This document shows positions 24,501 through 34,414 of a stretch of DNA of 64,000 bases, piece by piece. The position numbers and the translations under genes are program-made. Position 1 is the stretch's first letter. Each line of letters begins with the position of its first letter. The notes under the pieces were generated by a model. That model was not told the origin of the DNA and searched no databases. It saw only the letters and a program-made list of their open reading frames with translations. This DNA is from Georgenia yuyongxinii (GTDB taxonomy: Bacteria; Actinomycetota; Actinomycetes; Actinomycetales; Actinomycetaceae). Location: positions 2,728,001 to 2,792,000 of the forward strand of contig NZ_CP040915.1 of assembly GCF_006352065.1 (NCBI RefSeq). The letters run 5' to 3'.

Positions 24501-25856
24501 TCACGGCGGCGCTGACGTCGTGACGCTGTCCCGGGGTGTGGCCGGTGCGGCCAGCACCTCCAGCGCCACCAGCAGCACACCCACGATGAGTGCGACGACC
24601 AGCACGTCCACCCCGCTCGGGCGGTCCCAGAACAGCAGCACGACGGCGGCAAGGACGAGCACCGTGACGCGGATCGCCCTGCGGTAGGCGGACAGCCGGG
24701 CCGCCACCCGCTCCCCCGCCAGCCCGCCGGGTGCACCGGCCAGCTCACGGAGGCGGCCCGTCCCGTTCGAGAGGGCGTTACGGATGCCCACCGCGGCCGG
24801 GGACGGTCCGGTCAGGTAGGCCGTCGCGGCGACGACCACGCCGAGGACGAAGGCGGCACGCAGGCCGGTCCTGAGGAACCGCACGATCGTGTCGAACAGC
24901 CCCGCCGCGGGCTCCCGCGCCAGGAGGTCGGCCGGCACGGCGTTGAGGTAGGCGGAACGCCCTGCCGCGAGCAGCAGCGCGAGGACCACCATGGACAGCG
25001 CCACCCCGATCCCGACCCAGACCAGCGCGCGACGCCGGTGCGGCGCAATGAGCACCCCGGCGAAAAGGACCGCGACGGTGACGAACGGCAGTGCCGTGCC
25101 CAACGTGTTGAGCAAGCCGAAGGCGGACTGCGCCGCGGGCAGGTTCGGCACGTCGAAGAGCACGAACGACTTGTGGATCTCCGGGATCCGGGCGGCCACC
25201 GTGAGGCCGCGGTCCACGAGCCGTTCCTTGACGATCTCGACGAACGGGGCGATATCGATGCTGACCTGGCCGTTCGCGACGGACACCCCCTCTCTGGTGT
25301 CCCCGGTGAGCACCGCGACGAGCTGCCGGTGGACGAGCCGGTTCGCCTGCACCCACGCCGCGGCGAACTGGTCGGAGGCGACCACGCGGTCCACCTGGGA
25401 CCCGACGAATCCCTCGACGCCGTCGACCGCCGGGCCGGCCAGCGCCACGATCCGCTCCTGCAGCTCCGGCGGGAGGTCGGTGGACCCTGCGATCGCGGTC
25501 ATGGCCTGGGTGGCGATCTCCTCGAGGCCGAGCGCGTTGAACACCTCGGTGGTGACGGTCGCCGCGATGGCGTCCTGCACCGCCGGGTCCTCGATGACGG
25601 GTGCCACAGTCTCGACGTACGCGTCCGTGTCTGTGACCTGGGTGTCGAGCCAGGTGGCGATGACCGAGAGCGGTGCGAGGACGCAGCCGAGCAGGATGAC
25701 GAGCGCGGCGGCCACGACCCGGAGCCGGCTACGGGCGCGGTGCTCGCGCGGCGGGGCCGGCCGGGCCGCGGCCCGGGCACGCAGGCCGGCCACCTCGGCC
25801 CGCAGTCGATCGAGCTCGGCGCGTTCGTCGACGCCCAGGGGAGTCGTGTCGGCCAT
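24501..25856 (-). CDS. Conserved membrane protein, function unknown
   Basis: 451 aa; ATG at 25856 preferred (a possible GAGG just upstream), another ATG lies at 25874 without a site. N-terminal short coiled coil (ERAELDRLRAEVAGLRARAAAR), a transmembrane helix about 46-68 (VVAAALVILLGCVLAPLSVI), then a large extracytoplasmic region of about 210 residues. That region begins WLDTQVTDTDAYVETVAPVIEDPAVQDAIAA, a motif seen in actinobacterial membrane proteins of unknown role. Four or five further helices end the protein. Its stop is 68 nt before the cimA leader start. Confidence 0.7.
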   Translation of the reverse strand: MADTTPLGVDERAELDRLRAEVAGLRARAAARPAPPREHRARSRLRVVAAALVILLGCVLAPLSVIATWLDTQVTDTDAYVETVAPVIEDPAVQDAIAATVTTEVFNALGLEEIATQAMTAIAGSTDLPPELQERIVALAGPAVDGVEGFVGSQVDRVVASDQFAAAWVQANRLVHRQLVAVLTGDTREGVSVANGQVSIDIAPFVEIVKERLVDRGLTVAARIPEIHKSFVLFDVPNLPAAQSAFGLLNTLGTALPFVTVAVLFAGVLIAPHRRRALVWVGIGVALSMVVLALLLAAGRSAYLNAVPADLLAREPAAGLFDTIVRFLRTGLRAAFVLGVVVAATAYLTGPSPAAVGIRNALSNGTGRLRELAGAPGGLAGERVAARLSAYRRAIRVTVLVLAAVVLLFWDRPSGVDVLVVALIVGVLLVALEVLAAPATPRDSVTTSAPP

Positions 25857-25993
25857 GGCCTCAACCTCACGCATCGTCGGGTGCGGCACCGCGCTCCGCG
25901 GTCGCGGTGGTCTGCCCGGTTTCCATCCTGCGGTGCCCGCGATCCCGCCTGATCGCCCGCCAGGGGTGAACGCCTGCCTTCTCGCAGCGGGCT

Positions 25994-26026
25994 GGCTCCG
26001 CTTCCCGCCCGCTGGGAAGCGGAGCC
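25994..26026. repeat. Perfect inverted repeat (13-bp arms)
   Basis: GGCTCCGCTTCCC and GGGAAGCGGAGCC around a 7-nt loop. It stands between two divergently transcribed genes, where a terminator would not be expected. Confidence 0.8.
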
Positions 26027-26188
26027 GACACCCCTCATCCACGACGGGTGAGGTGCCATGGGGCCGGCGGTAGAACCTGCCCCGCCGACGCGAGCTGAGC
26101 ACCGGGTGGAGGAGGCGGCCCGACAATCACCCACCGCGTGTGAGGCCATCTCACCCGGGCGGGGGTTACCTGGTGATCGGGGGACGCA

Positions 26189-26244
26189 GACCATGTGGCG
26201 ACGCCGACCATGTGGCGACGCCGACCATGTGGCGACGCCGACCA
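26189..26244. repeat. Triple 17-bp tandem repeat
   Basis: GACCATGTGGCGACGCC is repeated three times without a mismatch at 26189, 26206 and 26223, with a partial fourth copy to 26244. It ends directly at the ribosome binding site of the CYTH gene, so the copies lie in its 5' untranslated or promoter region. Confidence 0.9.
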
Positions 26245-26256
26245 GAGGAGCCTGCG

Positions 26257-27114
26257 ATGAACGCGAAGGCACAACGCCTTCTCAGCGAGGACGTCGCCGA
26301 GGTCCTGAGGCTCGTGAAGGACTCCGACAGCGTGGAGCTGAAGGTCACGGTGCCGGACAACGCCTACCGCCCGGCGGTGGCGGCCCTTGGGGCGGACCCG
26401 CTCAACGGGCAGATCCGCCAGGTGTTCTTCTTCGACACCCCCGACCTCAGGCTCAACGCGGCGGGCGTCGTCGCGCGGGCGCGCCGGATCCAGGGCCGCG
26501 GCGACGACTCCGTCGTCAAGCTGCGTCCCGTCGTCCCCTCGACCCTGCCCGCCCAGCTGCGCCAGTCCCCCGCGCTCGTGGTGGAGGTCGACGCGATGCC
26601 CGGTGGCTACGTGTGCTCCGCGTCCCTCAAGCACCTGCTGCCCAAGCCCGAGGTGCGGCCGGTCGTGCTGGACGGCAAACCGCTGCGCAAGCTCTTCTCG
26701 AAGGAGCAGCGGGCGTTCTACACCGAGCATGCCCCGGAGGGACTCGGCCTGGACGACCTCTCGGTGCTCGGCCCGATCTTCGTGCTCAAGCTCAAGCTCC
26801 GCCCGGAGGGGTTCGCGCGCAAGCTCGTGGGCGAGATGTGGATCTACCCGGACGGTTCCCGCGTCGTCGAGCTGTCCACCCGGTGCCTGCCCGGCGAGGG
26901 CCTCGAGGCGGGTCTGGAGACGCGGGCGTTCCTCGAGGCCAAAGGGATCCCGCTCAGCGTCGACCAGCTCACCAAGACCAAGACGGCGCTGGAGTTCTTC
27001 TCCGCCGAGCTGCAGGCCCAGAAGAACCAGGCGCCTACCCAGAAGAGCAAGGCGCCGGCCAAGAAGAGCAAGGCGCCGGCCAAGAAGAGCAAGGCGCCGG
27101 CCAAGAAGAGCTGA
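26257..27114 (+). CDS. CYTH-like domain protein with Lys/Ala/Pro repeat tail
   Basis: 285 aa from the ATG at 26257, with AGAGGAG 6 nt upstream. The N-terminal about 240 residues look like a triphosphate-tunnel (CYTH-like) barrel: DSVELKVTVPDN near residue 26, VFFFDTPDLRLNAAGVVARARRI (about 62-84), SVVKLRPVVPS, ALVVEVDAMPGG and FVLKLKLRPEGFARKLVGEMW. The classical ExExK is only partly kept (SVELK), so catalysis on triphosphates is uncertain. The last about 28 residues repeat KSKAPAK, encoded by 21-bp units, giving a basic tail like those that bind DNA or RNA. No operon partner. Confidence 0.72.
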   Translation: MNAKAQRLLSEDVAEVLRLVKDSDSVELKVTVPDNAYRPAVAALGADPLNGQIRQVFFFDTPDLRLNAAGVVARARRIQGRGDDSVVKLRPVVPSTLPAQLRQSPALVVEVDAMPGGYVCSASLKHLLPKPEVRPVVLDGKPLRKLFSKEQRAFYTEHAPEGLGLDDLSVLGPIFVLKLKLRPEGFARKLVGEMWIYPDGSRVVELSTRCLPGEGLEAGLETRAFLEAKGIPLSVDQLTKTKTALEFFSAELQAQKNQAPTQKSKAPAKKSKAPAKKSKAPAKKS

Positions 27115-27139
27115 CCACCGCCCCGGCGCCCGGAGACCG

Positions 27140-28294
27140 TCAGACCAGGCGGTACATCCAGTCGTGCGGGTCCGCGCGGCGGCCGTACTGGATGTCGGTC
27201 AAGGTGGTGTACAGCTCCGTCGTCACCGAGCCGGGTGCGCCGTCGGCGACCGTCACGTCGAAGCCCTCCCCCGCCAGGCGGCCGATCGGGGTGATGACCG
27301 CGGCGGTGCCGCACGCGAACATCTCCGCCACCTGCCCGGAGCCGATCTCCTCGAGCAGGGGGGCCAGCTCGATCGTCTCCTCGCGCACGGTGCGCCCGGC
27401 GTCCCGCAGCAGCTGCAGGATCGCGGCACGGGTGCCGCCCTCGAGGATCGTGCCTGTCAGGGCGGGGGTGCGCACCGCGCCGTCGGCGTCGACGACGAAG
27501 ACGTTCATCCCGCCGAGCTCCTCGAGGTGGGTGTTCGTCGCGGCGTCGAGGAAGCAGACCTGCTCGAAGCCCTTCTCGTAAGCCTCCTGCTGGGGGAGCA
27601 AGGACGCGGCGTAGTTGCCGCCGGTCTTGGCCGCGCCCATGCCCCCGGGGCCGACCCGGTGGAAGTCCTGCGCCACCCAGATGGACACCGGCTGGAAGCC
27701 GTTGACGAAGTACGGCCCCACCGGTGAGGCGATGAGGAGGTACTCGAGCTCGTGCGCCGAGCGCACCCCGAGGAACGCCTCGGTGGCGATCATGAACGGG
27801 CGCAGGTAGAGGCTGGAGCCTTCCACGCCGGGCACCCAGCGCTGGTCGACGGCGGCGAGCGCGGCCAGCGATGCGACGAAGTCCTCCTCGGGCAGTTCCG
27901 GCAGCGCAAGCCGGCGGGCGGAGGCGTTGAAGCGGGCGGCGTTGAAGCCGGGCCGGAAGGTCCACACGGACCCGTCGTCGTGCCGGTAGGCCTTGAGCCC
28001 TTCGAAGATCTCCTGGCCGTAGTGGAACACCGCCGCGGCCGGCGAGAGCGTGAGCGGCCCGAACGGCTCCGTGCGGTGGGCCTGCCAGCCCTCGTCCCGC
28101 GTCCACCTGGCCCGGACCATGTGGTCGCTGAACGCGACCCCGAACGAGAGGTGCGCCATGACGGCGTCGTACTCCGGGTCGGACGCCGGAGCCGAGTTGG
28201 GCGTGAGTGGGAAGCGGGCGACGAGCTCGCTCGCGGCCGGCAGCTGGGCGGCGGAGAGCGCGGTCAGCGTGGCGACCGGGGACGGGGTGCTCAT
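27140..28294 (-). CDS. ilvE: Branched-chain amino-acid aminotransferase
   Basis: 384 aa from an ATG at 28294. Fold-type IV PLP aminotransferase that transfers the amino group between glutamate and Leu/Ile/Val keto acids in the last biosynthetic step. Seen: AVFHYGQEIFEGLKAYRHDDGSV, FRPGFNAARFNASARRLALP, YLRPFMIATEAFLGV, PLP lysine in GGMGAAKTGGNYAASL, CFLDAATNTHLEELGGMN and LTGTILEGGTRAAILQL. Length and motifs match the long actinobacterial/eukaryotic-type IlvE. It lies 119 nt downstream of leuB, separated by a strong hairpin, so read-through or a separate promoter is needed. Confidence 0.95.
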   Translation of the reverse strand: MSTPSPVATLTALSAAQLPAASELVARFPLTPNSAPASDPEYDAVMAHLSFGVAFSDHMVRARWTRDEGWQAHRTEPFGPLTLSPAAAVFHYGQEIFEGLKAYRHDDGSVWTFRPGFNAARFNASARRLALPELPEEDFVASLAALAAVDQRWVPGVEGSSLYLRPFMIATEAFLGVRSAHELEYLLIASPVGPYFVNGFQPVSIWVAQDFHRVGPGGMGAAKTGGNYAASLLPQQEAYEKGFEQVCFLDAATNTHLEELGGMNVFVVDADGAVRTPALTGTILEGGTRAAILQLLRDAGRTVREETIELAPLLEEIGSGQVAEMFACGTAAVITPIGRLAGEGFDVTVADGAPGSVTTELYTTLTDIQYGRRADPHDWMYRLV

Positions 28295-28347
28295 AGGAGA
28301 CCTTCTCGAGACGTGTGCGGCGGGTGCTGGGGACGACGGTAGCGCCG

Positions 28348-28378
28348 GATGCCCGCCGGCGGGAGGCCGGCGGGCATC
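28348..28378 (-). terminator. Hairpin terminator after leuB
   Basis: Perfect 13-bp stem (GATGCCCGCCGGC / GCCGGCGGGCATC) with a 5-nt loop, 36 nt after the leuB stop and 54 nt before the ilvE start. No U-tract. Confidence 0.65.
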
Positions 28379-28413
28379 GCTGATCGCGCGGGAGCGCGCG
28401 GGGACGGGCCGGG

Positions 28414-29475
28414 TCAGCCCGATACTCGCGCGGCGGTCGCGACCCGGGCCGCGAGCGCGTCGCCAACCTCGCTCGTCGTGCGGGGCGCCGTGCCGCGCTC
28501 GGTGATGTCCGCGGCGACGGCGTCAAAGACGCGCCGTGCCTCGTCCGTCAGCCCGAGGTGCTCGAGCAGCAGCGCCACCGACAGGATCGTGGCGGTGGGG
28601 TCGGCCTTGCCCTGGCCCGCGATGTCGGGCGCGGAGCCGTGGACGGGCTCGAACATCGACGGTGTGGTGCGGTCCGGGTTGATGTTCCCCGACGCGGCCA
28701 GGCCGATCCCGCCGGTGATCGCGGCGGCGAGGTCGGTGATGATGTCACCGAAGAGGTTGTCGGTCACGATGACGTCGAAGCGAGCCGGGTCGTTGACCAT
28801 GAAGATCGTCGCCGCGTCCACGTGCAGGTAGTCGACGGTGACCTCGGGGTACTCGGCGCCGACGGCCTCGACGGTGCGCCGCCACAGGTGGCCGGCGTGG
28901 ACGAGGACGTTGTGCTTGTGCACCAGGGTGAGCTTCTTGCGGGGCCGGGCCTGCGCGCGGGCGAAGGCGTCCCGGACCACCCGCTCGACGCCGAACGCGG
29001 TGTTCACCGAGACCTCGTTGGCGACCTCGTGCGGCGTGCCCACGCGGATCGCGCCACCGTTGCCGACGTACGGGCCCTCGGTGCCCTCACGGACGACGAC
29101 GAAGTCGACCTCACCGGGCTCGGCAAGCGGCGTGGCCACACCGGGGTAGAGGCGCGAGGGACGCAGGTTGACGTAGTGGTCCAGGGCGAACCGGAGCTTG
29201 AGCAGCAGGCCGCGCTCCAGGACGCCGGAGGGGACCGACGGGTCGCCGATGGCGCCGAGGAGGATCGCGTCGTGCTCGCGGATCGCCTCGAGGTCGGCGT
29301 CGGTGAGGGTCTCGCCGGTGCGGTGCCAGCGGGCGGCGCCCAGGTCGAACGGTGTGCGCTCCACGCGCACGTCCGAGCCGTCCAGGACGACGTCGAGAAC
29401 CTTGAGGCCTTCGGCCACCACCTCGGGACCGATGCCGTCGCCGGCCACCACTGCGAGTTTGATCGTGCGCGTCAT
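28414..29475 (-). CDS. leuB: 3-isopropylmalate dehydrogenase
   Basis: 353 aa from the ATG at 29475; TAGAGT (29484-29489) lies 8 nt upstream. LeuB oxidises and decarboxylates 3-isopropylmalate with NAD in leucine synthesis. Seen: [20 protein letters not shown] at the N-terminus, [47 protein letters not shown], the catalytic Lys in [11 protein letters not shown], and the signature [26 protein letters not shown], followed by [20 protein letters not shown]. leuA and leuCD are not in the window. ilvE follows downstream. Confidence 0.96.
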   Translation of the reverse strand: MTRTIKLAVVAGDGIGPEVVAEGLKVLDVVLDGSDVRVERTPFDLGAARWHRTGETLTDADLEAIREHDAILLGAIGDPSVPSGVLERGLLLKLRFALDHYVNLRPSRLYPGVATPLAEPGEVDFVVVREGTEGPYVGNGGAIRVGTPHEVANEVSVNTAFGVERVVRDAFARAQARPRKKLTLVHKHNVLVHAGHLWRRTVEAVGAEYPEVTVDYLHVDAATIFMVNDPARFDVIVTDNLFGDIITDLAAAITGGIGLAASGNINPDRTTPSMFEPVHGSAPDIAGQGKADPTATILSVALLLEHLGLTDEARRVFDAVAADITERGTAPRTTSEVGDALAARVATAARVSG

Positions 29476-29625
29476 GCCTCGGAACTCTACCCGCGGGTCC
29501 ACGTTTCGGGATGACCATCTCACGATCTGACCATCCGGTTGTCGCTCGCACGACCCGTCTCCCCACCGCGCCGCACCGGTGCCGCTCCCGCCTGTCGCCG
29601 CGCCGCACCGGTGCTGCACCGCGCC

Positions 29626-30813
29626 TCACCCGGCGACGGCAACCCCCCGCTCTCGCGCCCGCAGCACCAGCGCCCACGTCCCGCCCAGCAGCGCGATGCC
29701 CGCGGCGACACCGAACGCCCCGGGGATCGTGGCGACCTGGGCGACGAGCCCCAGCACGATGGGGCCGCCGCCGATGCCGAGGTCGACGAAGGCGCTCGCC
29801 GTGGCCGAGGCAGCACCGCGCTCGCCCGCGCCGGCCCGGGTGAAGATGGCGGCGAAGAGCGCCGGTGTGCTGAAGGCAATGCCCAGGCCCATGACCGCCG
29901 CGCCGAGGAGGGCGCCGGCCGGGGTGGCCCACGCAGCGAGGATGACCAGCCCGGCGGCCATCGTCAGGACGGCGGTGGCGCCGAGCACGAGGGGCGGAAG
30001 GCGGTCGGGCAGCCTGGCGAACGCCACACGGACGGCGACGACCATCGCGCCGTAGACGAGGAGCGGCAGGCTCGCGTTGCCGAGGCCAACGGCGTCGGCG
30101 TGCAGCGCGGCGAACGCGAGGAACCCGCCCATCGCGACCATGGAGGCCAGGAAGACCAGCCCGACCGGGACGGACGGCCAGTGGATCAAGTGTCCCTCCC
30201 CCGGCTCGGGAGCCGCGGAGGGACGGGTCTCCCCGATCGTCAGCACGATGGCGCCAGCGACCGCCGCCAGTACCGCCGCTCCGGACCAGGCCACGGCGAA
30301 GCCCGCCGTTCGCACGAGGAGTTCACCGAGCGGCGGCCCAACGGTCAGGCCGAGGTAGAGCCCCAGGGAGTTGTAGCTCATGGCCTCGCCCATCCGGCTC
30401 CGGGGCGCCAGGTCCACCAGCGCGGCCACTGCCGCCACGAAGAAGGCAGCCTCAGCCACGCCCAGGAGCAGTCGCAGCGCGACGACACCAGCGAGCGTGC
30501 CGGCCAGCGGCGTCAGCGCCATGCCCACTGCGCACAGGAGCGCGCCGGCGAGCATGACCGGCTGACGCCCGCGGGAGTCGGCCAGCCGGCCGACGAACGG
30601 CCGGCACACGAGGGCGACGATGGCGAAGGCTCCGAAGGCCAGGCCAGCACCGGCCGCGTCCGAACCGAGCGGGCCGGTGACGTACACCGGCAGGGCGTAG
30701 ACGGCGACGCCGTCGGCGGTGAAGTACGCGAGCTCGGCGAGGCCCAGCATCACGAACGAGCGGGTGACGAGGCGGTCGGGTGGGCGGACCACCCTAGTGT
30801 CATCGAGGGCCAT
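29626..30813 (-). CDS. MFS transporter
   Basis: 395 aa from the ATG at 30813. Twelve hydrophobic helices with the MFS loop 2-3 motif RPFVGRLADSRGRQPVML and a second-half counterpart VRVAFARLPDRLP. Helix 5 contains NSLGLYLGLTVGPPLGELL, a motif-C-like segment seen in drug-efflux members. Likely exports small molecules or drugs. It is transcribed downstream of, and in the same direction as, the HD-GYP/LuxR regulator, with 139 nt between them, and may be its target (inference). Confidence 0.85.
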   Translation of the reverse strand: MALDDTRVVRPPDRLVTRSFVMLGLAELAYFTADGVAVYALPVYVTGPLGSDAAGAGLAFGAFAIVALVCRPFVGRLADSRGRQPVMLAGALLCAVGMALTPLAGTLAGVVALRLLLGVAEAAFFVAAVAALVDLAPRSRMGEAMSYNSLGLYLGLTVGPPLGELLVRTAGFAVAWSGAAVLAAVAGAIVLTIGETRPSAAPEPGEGHLIHWPSVPVGLVFLASMVAMGGFLAFAALHADAVGLGNASLPLLVYGAMVVAVRVAFARLPDRLPPLVLGATAVLTMAAGLVILAAWATPAGALLGAAVMGLGIAFSTPALFAAIFTRAGAGERGAASATASAFVDLGIGGGPIVLGLVAQVATIPGAFGVAAGIALLGGTWALVLRARERGVAVAG

Positions 30814-30952
30814 GCAGCCAGGGTGGTTCCAGGACGCGCGCCGCACATGGGTAGACCTACGCATCTGTCGGACCAGCCGCGGGAGGCGGCAACCCACCCA
30901 AACGCTCAGCAGGATCCCCAACACCATGCAGCACCATGCAGCACCGAAGCGG

Positions 30953-32581
30953 TCACAGGAGCCCGTGCTCCATGGCGAACAGCGCGGCGGCCGCCCGGGT
31001 GCTCGCTCCGATGCGCTGGTAGATGTCCTGGAGGTGGTGCTCGGCGGTCCGCGGGGAGATGACGAGTCGCTCCGCCACCTCCCGGTTCGACAGCCCCACC
31101 GCAACGAGCCGGAGCACCTCGACCTGCCGTCCGGTCAAGCCTGCGACGCCGGAGACAGGGGTGGTGCCCGGCCGGCCGGCAGCCTGCTGGACGGCCGCCA
31201 CAGCGTCGGGATCGAGACGACCGGCTCGGGCAGCCGCCGTCAGCGAGGCGACGGCGGCCTCCACCTGGCCGCCGTCCTCCGCCGACCGTGGCCTGGCCCG
31301 CATCCCGACCTCCGTCGTAGGCGACCCGGCGCGGGCCCCCTGGTGGTCACCACGCCCGGGACGACTCTCGAGCGCCGACCGGTACGCGTCCGCAGCCGCG
31401 AGGACCCGCGCGGGCATCGAGAGGTCCACGGCACGCAGGCCGCGGTGGTATCCGCTGCCGTCGGACCGCTCGTGGTGGCGAGCCGCCGTCGTGGCGACCG
31501 CGGCCAGCTCGGGCAGCCGTGCCAGGATCCGCTCGGTGTAGTAGGGGTGCAGGCGGGCCTGGTCTCGCTCGGCGGCAGTGAGAGGACCGGTCTTGCTCCA
31601 GATCCGGCTGGATACGGCGATCCGCCCGAGATCGTGGAGGTGTCCGGCGAGTCGCACGTCCGACATTTCGGGCAGCCCCAGGATGCCTGCCGCGTCGGAC
31701 GCAAGGCCGGCCACGGCCGCCGAGTGGCCCTGCAGCCGGGGGCTCTTGAGGTCGACCAGGTCCCCGAAGGTCCGGGCGACGCCCTCCAGCTCGCGGTCGT
31801 CGACGTGGCGCACGGGATCCGGTTCCAGCTCGAGCGCGACGTCGAGAGGGTCCAGGGGTCCGGCGCCGGCGGGACCGTCCGCGCGGAGGGGCCCGGGCTC
31901 GGTCACCCCGTCGAGCAGGTCGACCGTGAATGCCTCGACCAGGTCCGGGTCGAGCTGCGTCCGGGCGCGGCGCCGCACCTCGGCGAGGGCGGTCTGTGAG
32001 CCCGCGCGCAGCGCCAGCAGCACCGCAGTGCCCGCGACGTGCACGATCCGGGTCGCCAGCGGGATCTGCGTGCCTCGGACCAGCGGGTACCCCTCGCCGT
32101 CCCACTGGGCGGTGACGTGCCCGAGGGCCTCGACGACGCCGTCGCCCAGGCCGAGCCGACGGGCGGCACCGCTGGCAACCTCGCACGTCGCCCGTGGGGG
32201 CTCGCTGTCCCGGGCCGCGCGTACGGCAGCCAGCAGGGTCCGCCCATGTCCCCGCCCCGACGCGGCGGCGACGCCCGGGACGAACGTGCGCACGACGTCG
32301 ACGGGCCGGGTCAGGTCGGCGACGAAGCTGTACCGGACGACGGCGATGTCGTCGCCGAAGGCGCGCGCCCCGGCGTGGGAGGCCGCGGTGCAGCCGAGGT
32401 GCTCGAGGAGTGAGGCGTACAGGACGACCCGGACCTCGTCATCGGTGCAGCCCACCGCGCGGGCCAGCCGGACCGCCGCCACGCAACGAACGAGTGACTC
32501 GTCGAGCGGCGCGCCGGTCCCCAGGTCCAGCGCGCCGGACAGGCCACCGAGGATCCCCAGGAGGCGGATCACACTCGCCAC
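30953..32581 (-). CDS. Double HD-GYP-type domain protein with C-terminal LuxR (GerE) helix-turn-helix
   Basis: 542 aa from a GTG at 32581. The C-terminal HD domain is complete in appearance: DLKSPRLQGHSAAVAGLA (about 278-295), HLHDLGRIAV (314-323), RHHERSDGSGYHRGL (368-382) and a following DAYRS. An N-terminal module carries QWDGEGYPLVRGTQIPLATRI (about 159-179), resembling a second, degenerate HD-GYP unit with EHLG in place of the HD pair. Residues about 475-542 form a LuxR DNA-binding domain (GLTGRQVEVLRLVAVGLSNREVAERL ... TAEHHLQDIYQRIG). So a phosphodiesterase-like sensor is joined to a transcription regulator. Targets unknown; the MFS gene downstream is a candidate. Confidence 0.85.
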   Translation of the reverse strand: MASVIRLLGILGGLSGALDLGTGAPLDESLVRCVAAVRLARAVGCTDDEVRVVLYASLLEHLGCTAASHAGARAFGDDIAVVRYSFVADLTRPVDVVRTFVPGVAAASGRGHGRTLLAAVRAARDSEPPRATCEVASGAARRLGLGDGVVEALGHVTAQWDGEGYPLVRGTQIPLATRIVHVAGTAVLLALRAGSQTALAEVRRRARTQLDPDLVEAFTVDLLDGVTEPGPLRADGPAGAGPLDPLDVALELEPDPVRHVDDRELEGVARTFGDLVDLKSPRLQGHSAAVAGLASDAAGILGLPEMSDVRLAGHLHDLGRIAVSSRIWSKTGPLTAAERDQARLHPYYTERILARLPELAAVATTAARHHERSDGSGYHRGLRAVDLSMPARVLAAADAYRSALESRPGRGDHQGARAGSPTTEVGMRARPRSAEDGGQVEAAVASLTAAARAGRLDPDAVAAVQQAAGRPGTTPVSGVAGLTGRQVEVLRLVAVGLSNREVAERLVISPRTAEHHLQDIYQRIGASTRAAAALFAMEHGLL

Positions 32582-32643
32582 GATGGCAGGTGGTCAGGGC
32601 CGCCGCAACGACGCCGAGTCATGTCATAAGTGCGAGAACGCAC

Positions 32644-32676
32644 TGAGGCCGGCCCTCCATCGGAGGGCCGGCCTCA
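32644..32676 (-). terminator. Strong hairpin terminator of ilvBNC
   Basis: Perfect 15-bp stem (TGAGGCCGGCCCTCC / GGAGGGCCGGCCTCA) with a 3-nt loop. It lies 25 bp beyond the GAGATGTC repeats that follow ilvC. Confidence 0.7.
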
Positions 32677-32701
32677 CCGACAGCTGTCGCGGCTGCCGGG
32701 C

Positions 32702-32749
32702 GATGACATCTCACGGAGAAGATGACATCTCAAGGGAGAGATGCGGCGG
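32702..32749 (-). repeat. GAGATGTC repeat array, copy B (behind ilvC)
   Basis: On the ilvC strand GAGATGTC occurs at 32724-32731 and 32705-32712, a 19-bp period, with a degenerate GCATCTC unit beside the stop codon. The array fills the space between the ilvC stop (32750) and the terminator. The orientation to the gene is the same as in copies A and C. Confidence 0.85.
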
Positions 32750-33790
<1,041 letters not shown>

Positions 33791-33872
33791 TCAGTTGGTT
33801 GATGAGGTCAAGCCTGCCAGGCCGTGGTGACACGCCGAGCGCGCGTCCAGCCCTGGCGGTGGGTCGGGGGTG

Positions 33873-34400
33873 TCAGGCCGAGCGGACGGCCCGTTCGGCG
33901 GCGCGGTCGGTCATCGAGCGGGAGCCGCGGGCGATCGCGACGGCGCCGGACTGGACGATCTCGCGGATGCCGTGCGGCTCCAGGGCGGCGAGCAGGGCCT
34001 TGACCTTGCCCTCGGACCCGGTGGCCTCGATCGTCACGGCGTCGGGGGCGACGTCGACGACGTGCGCCCGGAACAGCTCGACCACCTGCAGCACCGCTGT
34101 GCGCGAGGCATCATCGGCGCGGACCTTGACGAGCAGGAGCTCGCGCTGGACCGAGCTGTCGGGCTCGAGCTCGACGATCTTGAGGACGTTGACGAGCTTG
34201 TTGAGCTGCTTGGTCACCTGCTCCAGAGGCAGCTCCGCGGCGTCGACCACCACGGTGATGCGGGAGATCTCCGGGTGCTCGGTGGGGCCCACGGCCAGGG
34301 AGTGGATGTTGAACGCCCGCCGGGCGAAGAGGGCCGACACGCGCGTGAGCACGCCAGGCTTGTTCTCCACCAGCACGGACAGGGTGTGCCTGTGACTCAT
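33873..34400 (-). CDS. ilvN: Acetolactate synthase small (regulatory) subunit
   Basis: 175 aa from the ATG at 34400, AGGAGCAGG upstream, 14 nt after the ilvB stop. It contains an ACT domain at residues about 4-80 (HTLSVLVENKPGVLTRVSALFARRAFNIHSL), which binds valine for feedback inhibition, followed by the ALS_ss_C domain (about 95-165). It forms a complex with IlvB. The middle of a three-gene operon. Confidence 0.96.
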   Translation of the reverse strand: MSHRHTLSVLVENKPGVLTRVSALFARRAFNIHSLAVGPTEHPEISRITVVVDAAELPLEQVTKQLNKLVNVLKIVELEPDSSVQRELLLVKVRADDASRTAVLQVVELFRAHVVDVAPDAVTIEATGSEGKVKALLAALEPHGIREIVQSGAVAIARGSRSMTDRAAERAVRSA

Positions 34401-34414
34401 CTACCTGCTCCTGC

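Larger units (their letters stand above)
25857..26256. other. 400-bp divergent intergenic region
   Basis: No gene is supported. It holds a perfect 13-bp-arm hairpin at 25994-26026 and a triple 17-bp repeat at 26189-26239, and should contain promoters for the divergent membrane-protein and CYTH genes. AGAGGAG (26244-26250) is the ribosome binding site of the CYTH gene. Confidence 0.6.

Noticed and set aside
26140-26256. Longer N-terminus for the CYTH-like protein
   Set aside because: The extension would be translated from the 17-bp repeats and gives an unlikely sequence; the ATG at 26257 has AGAGGAG.
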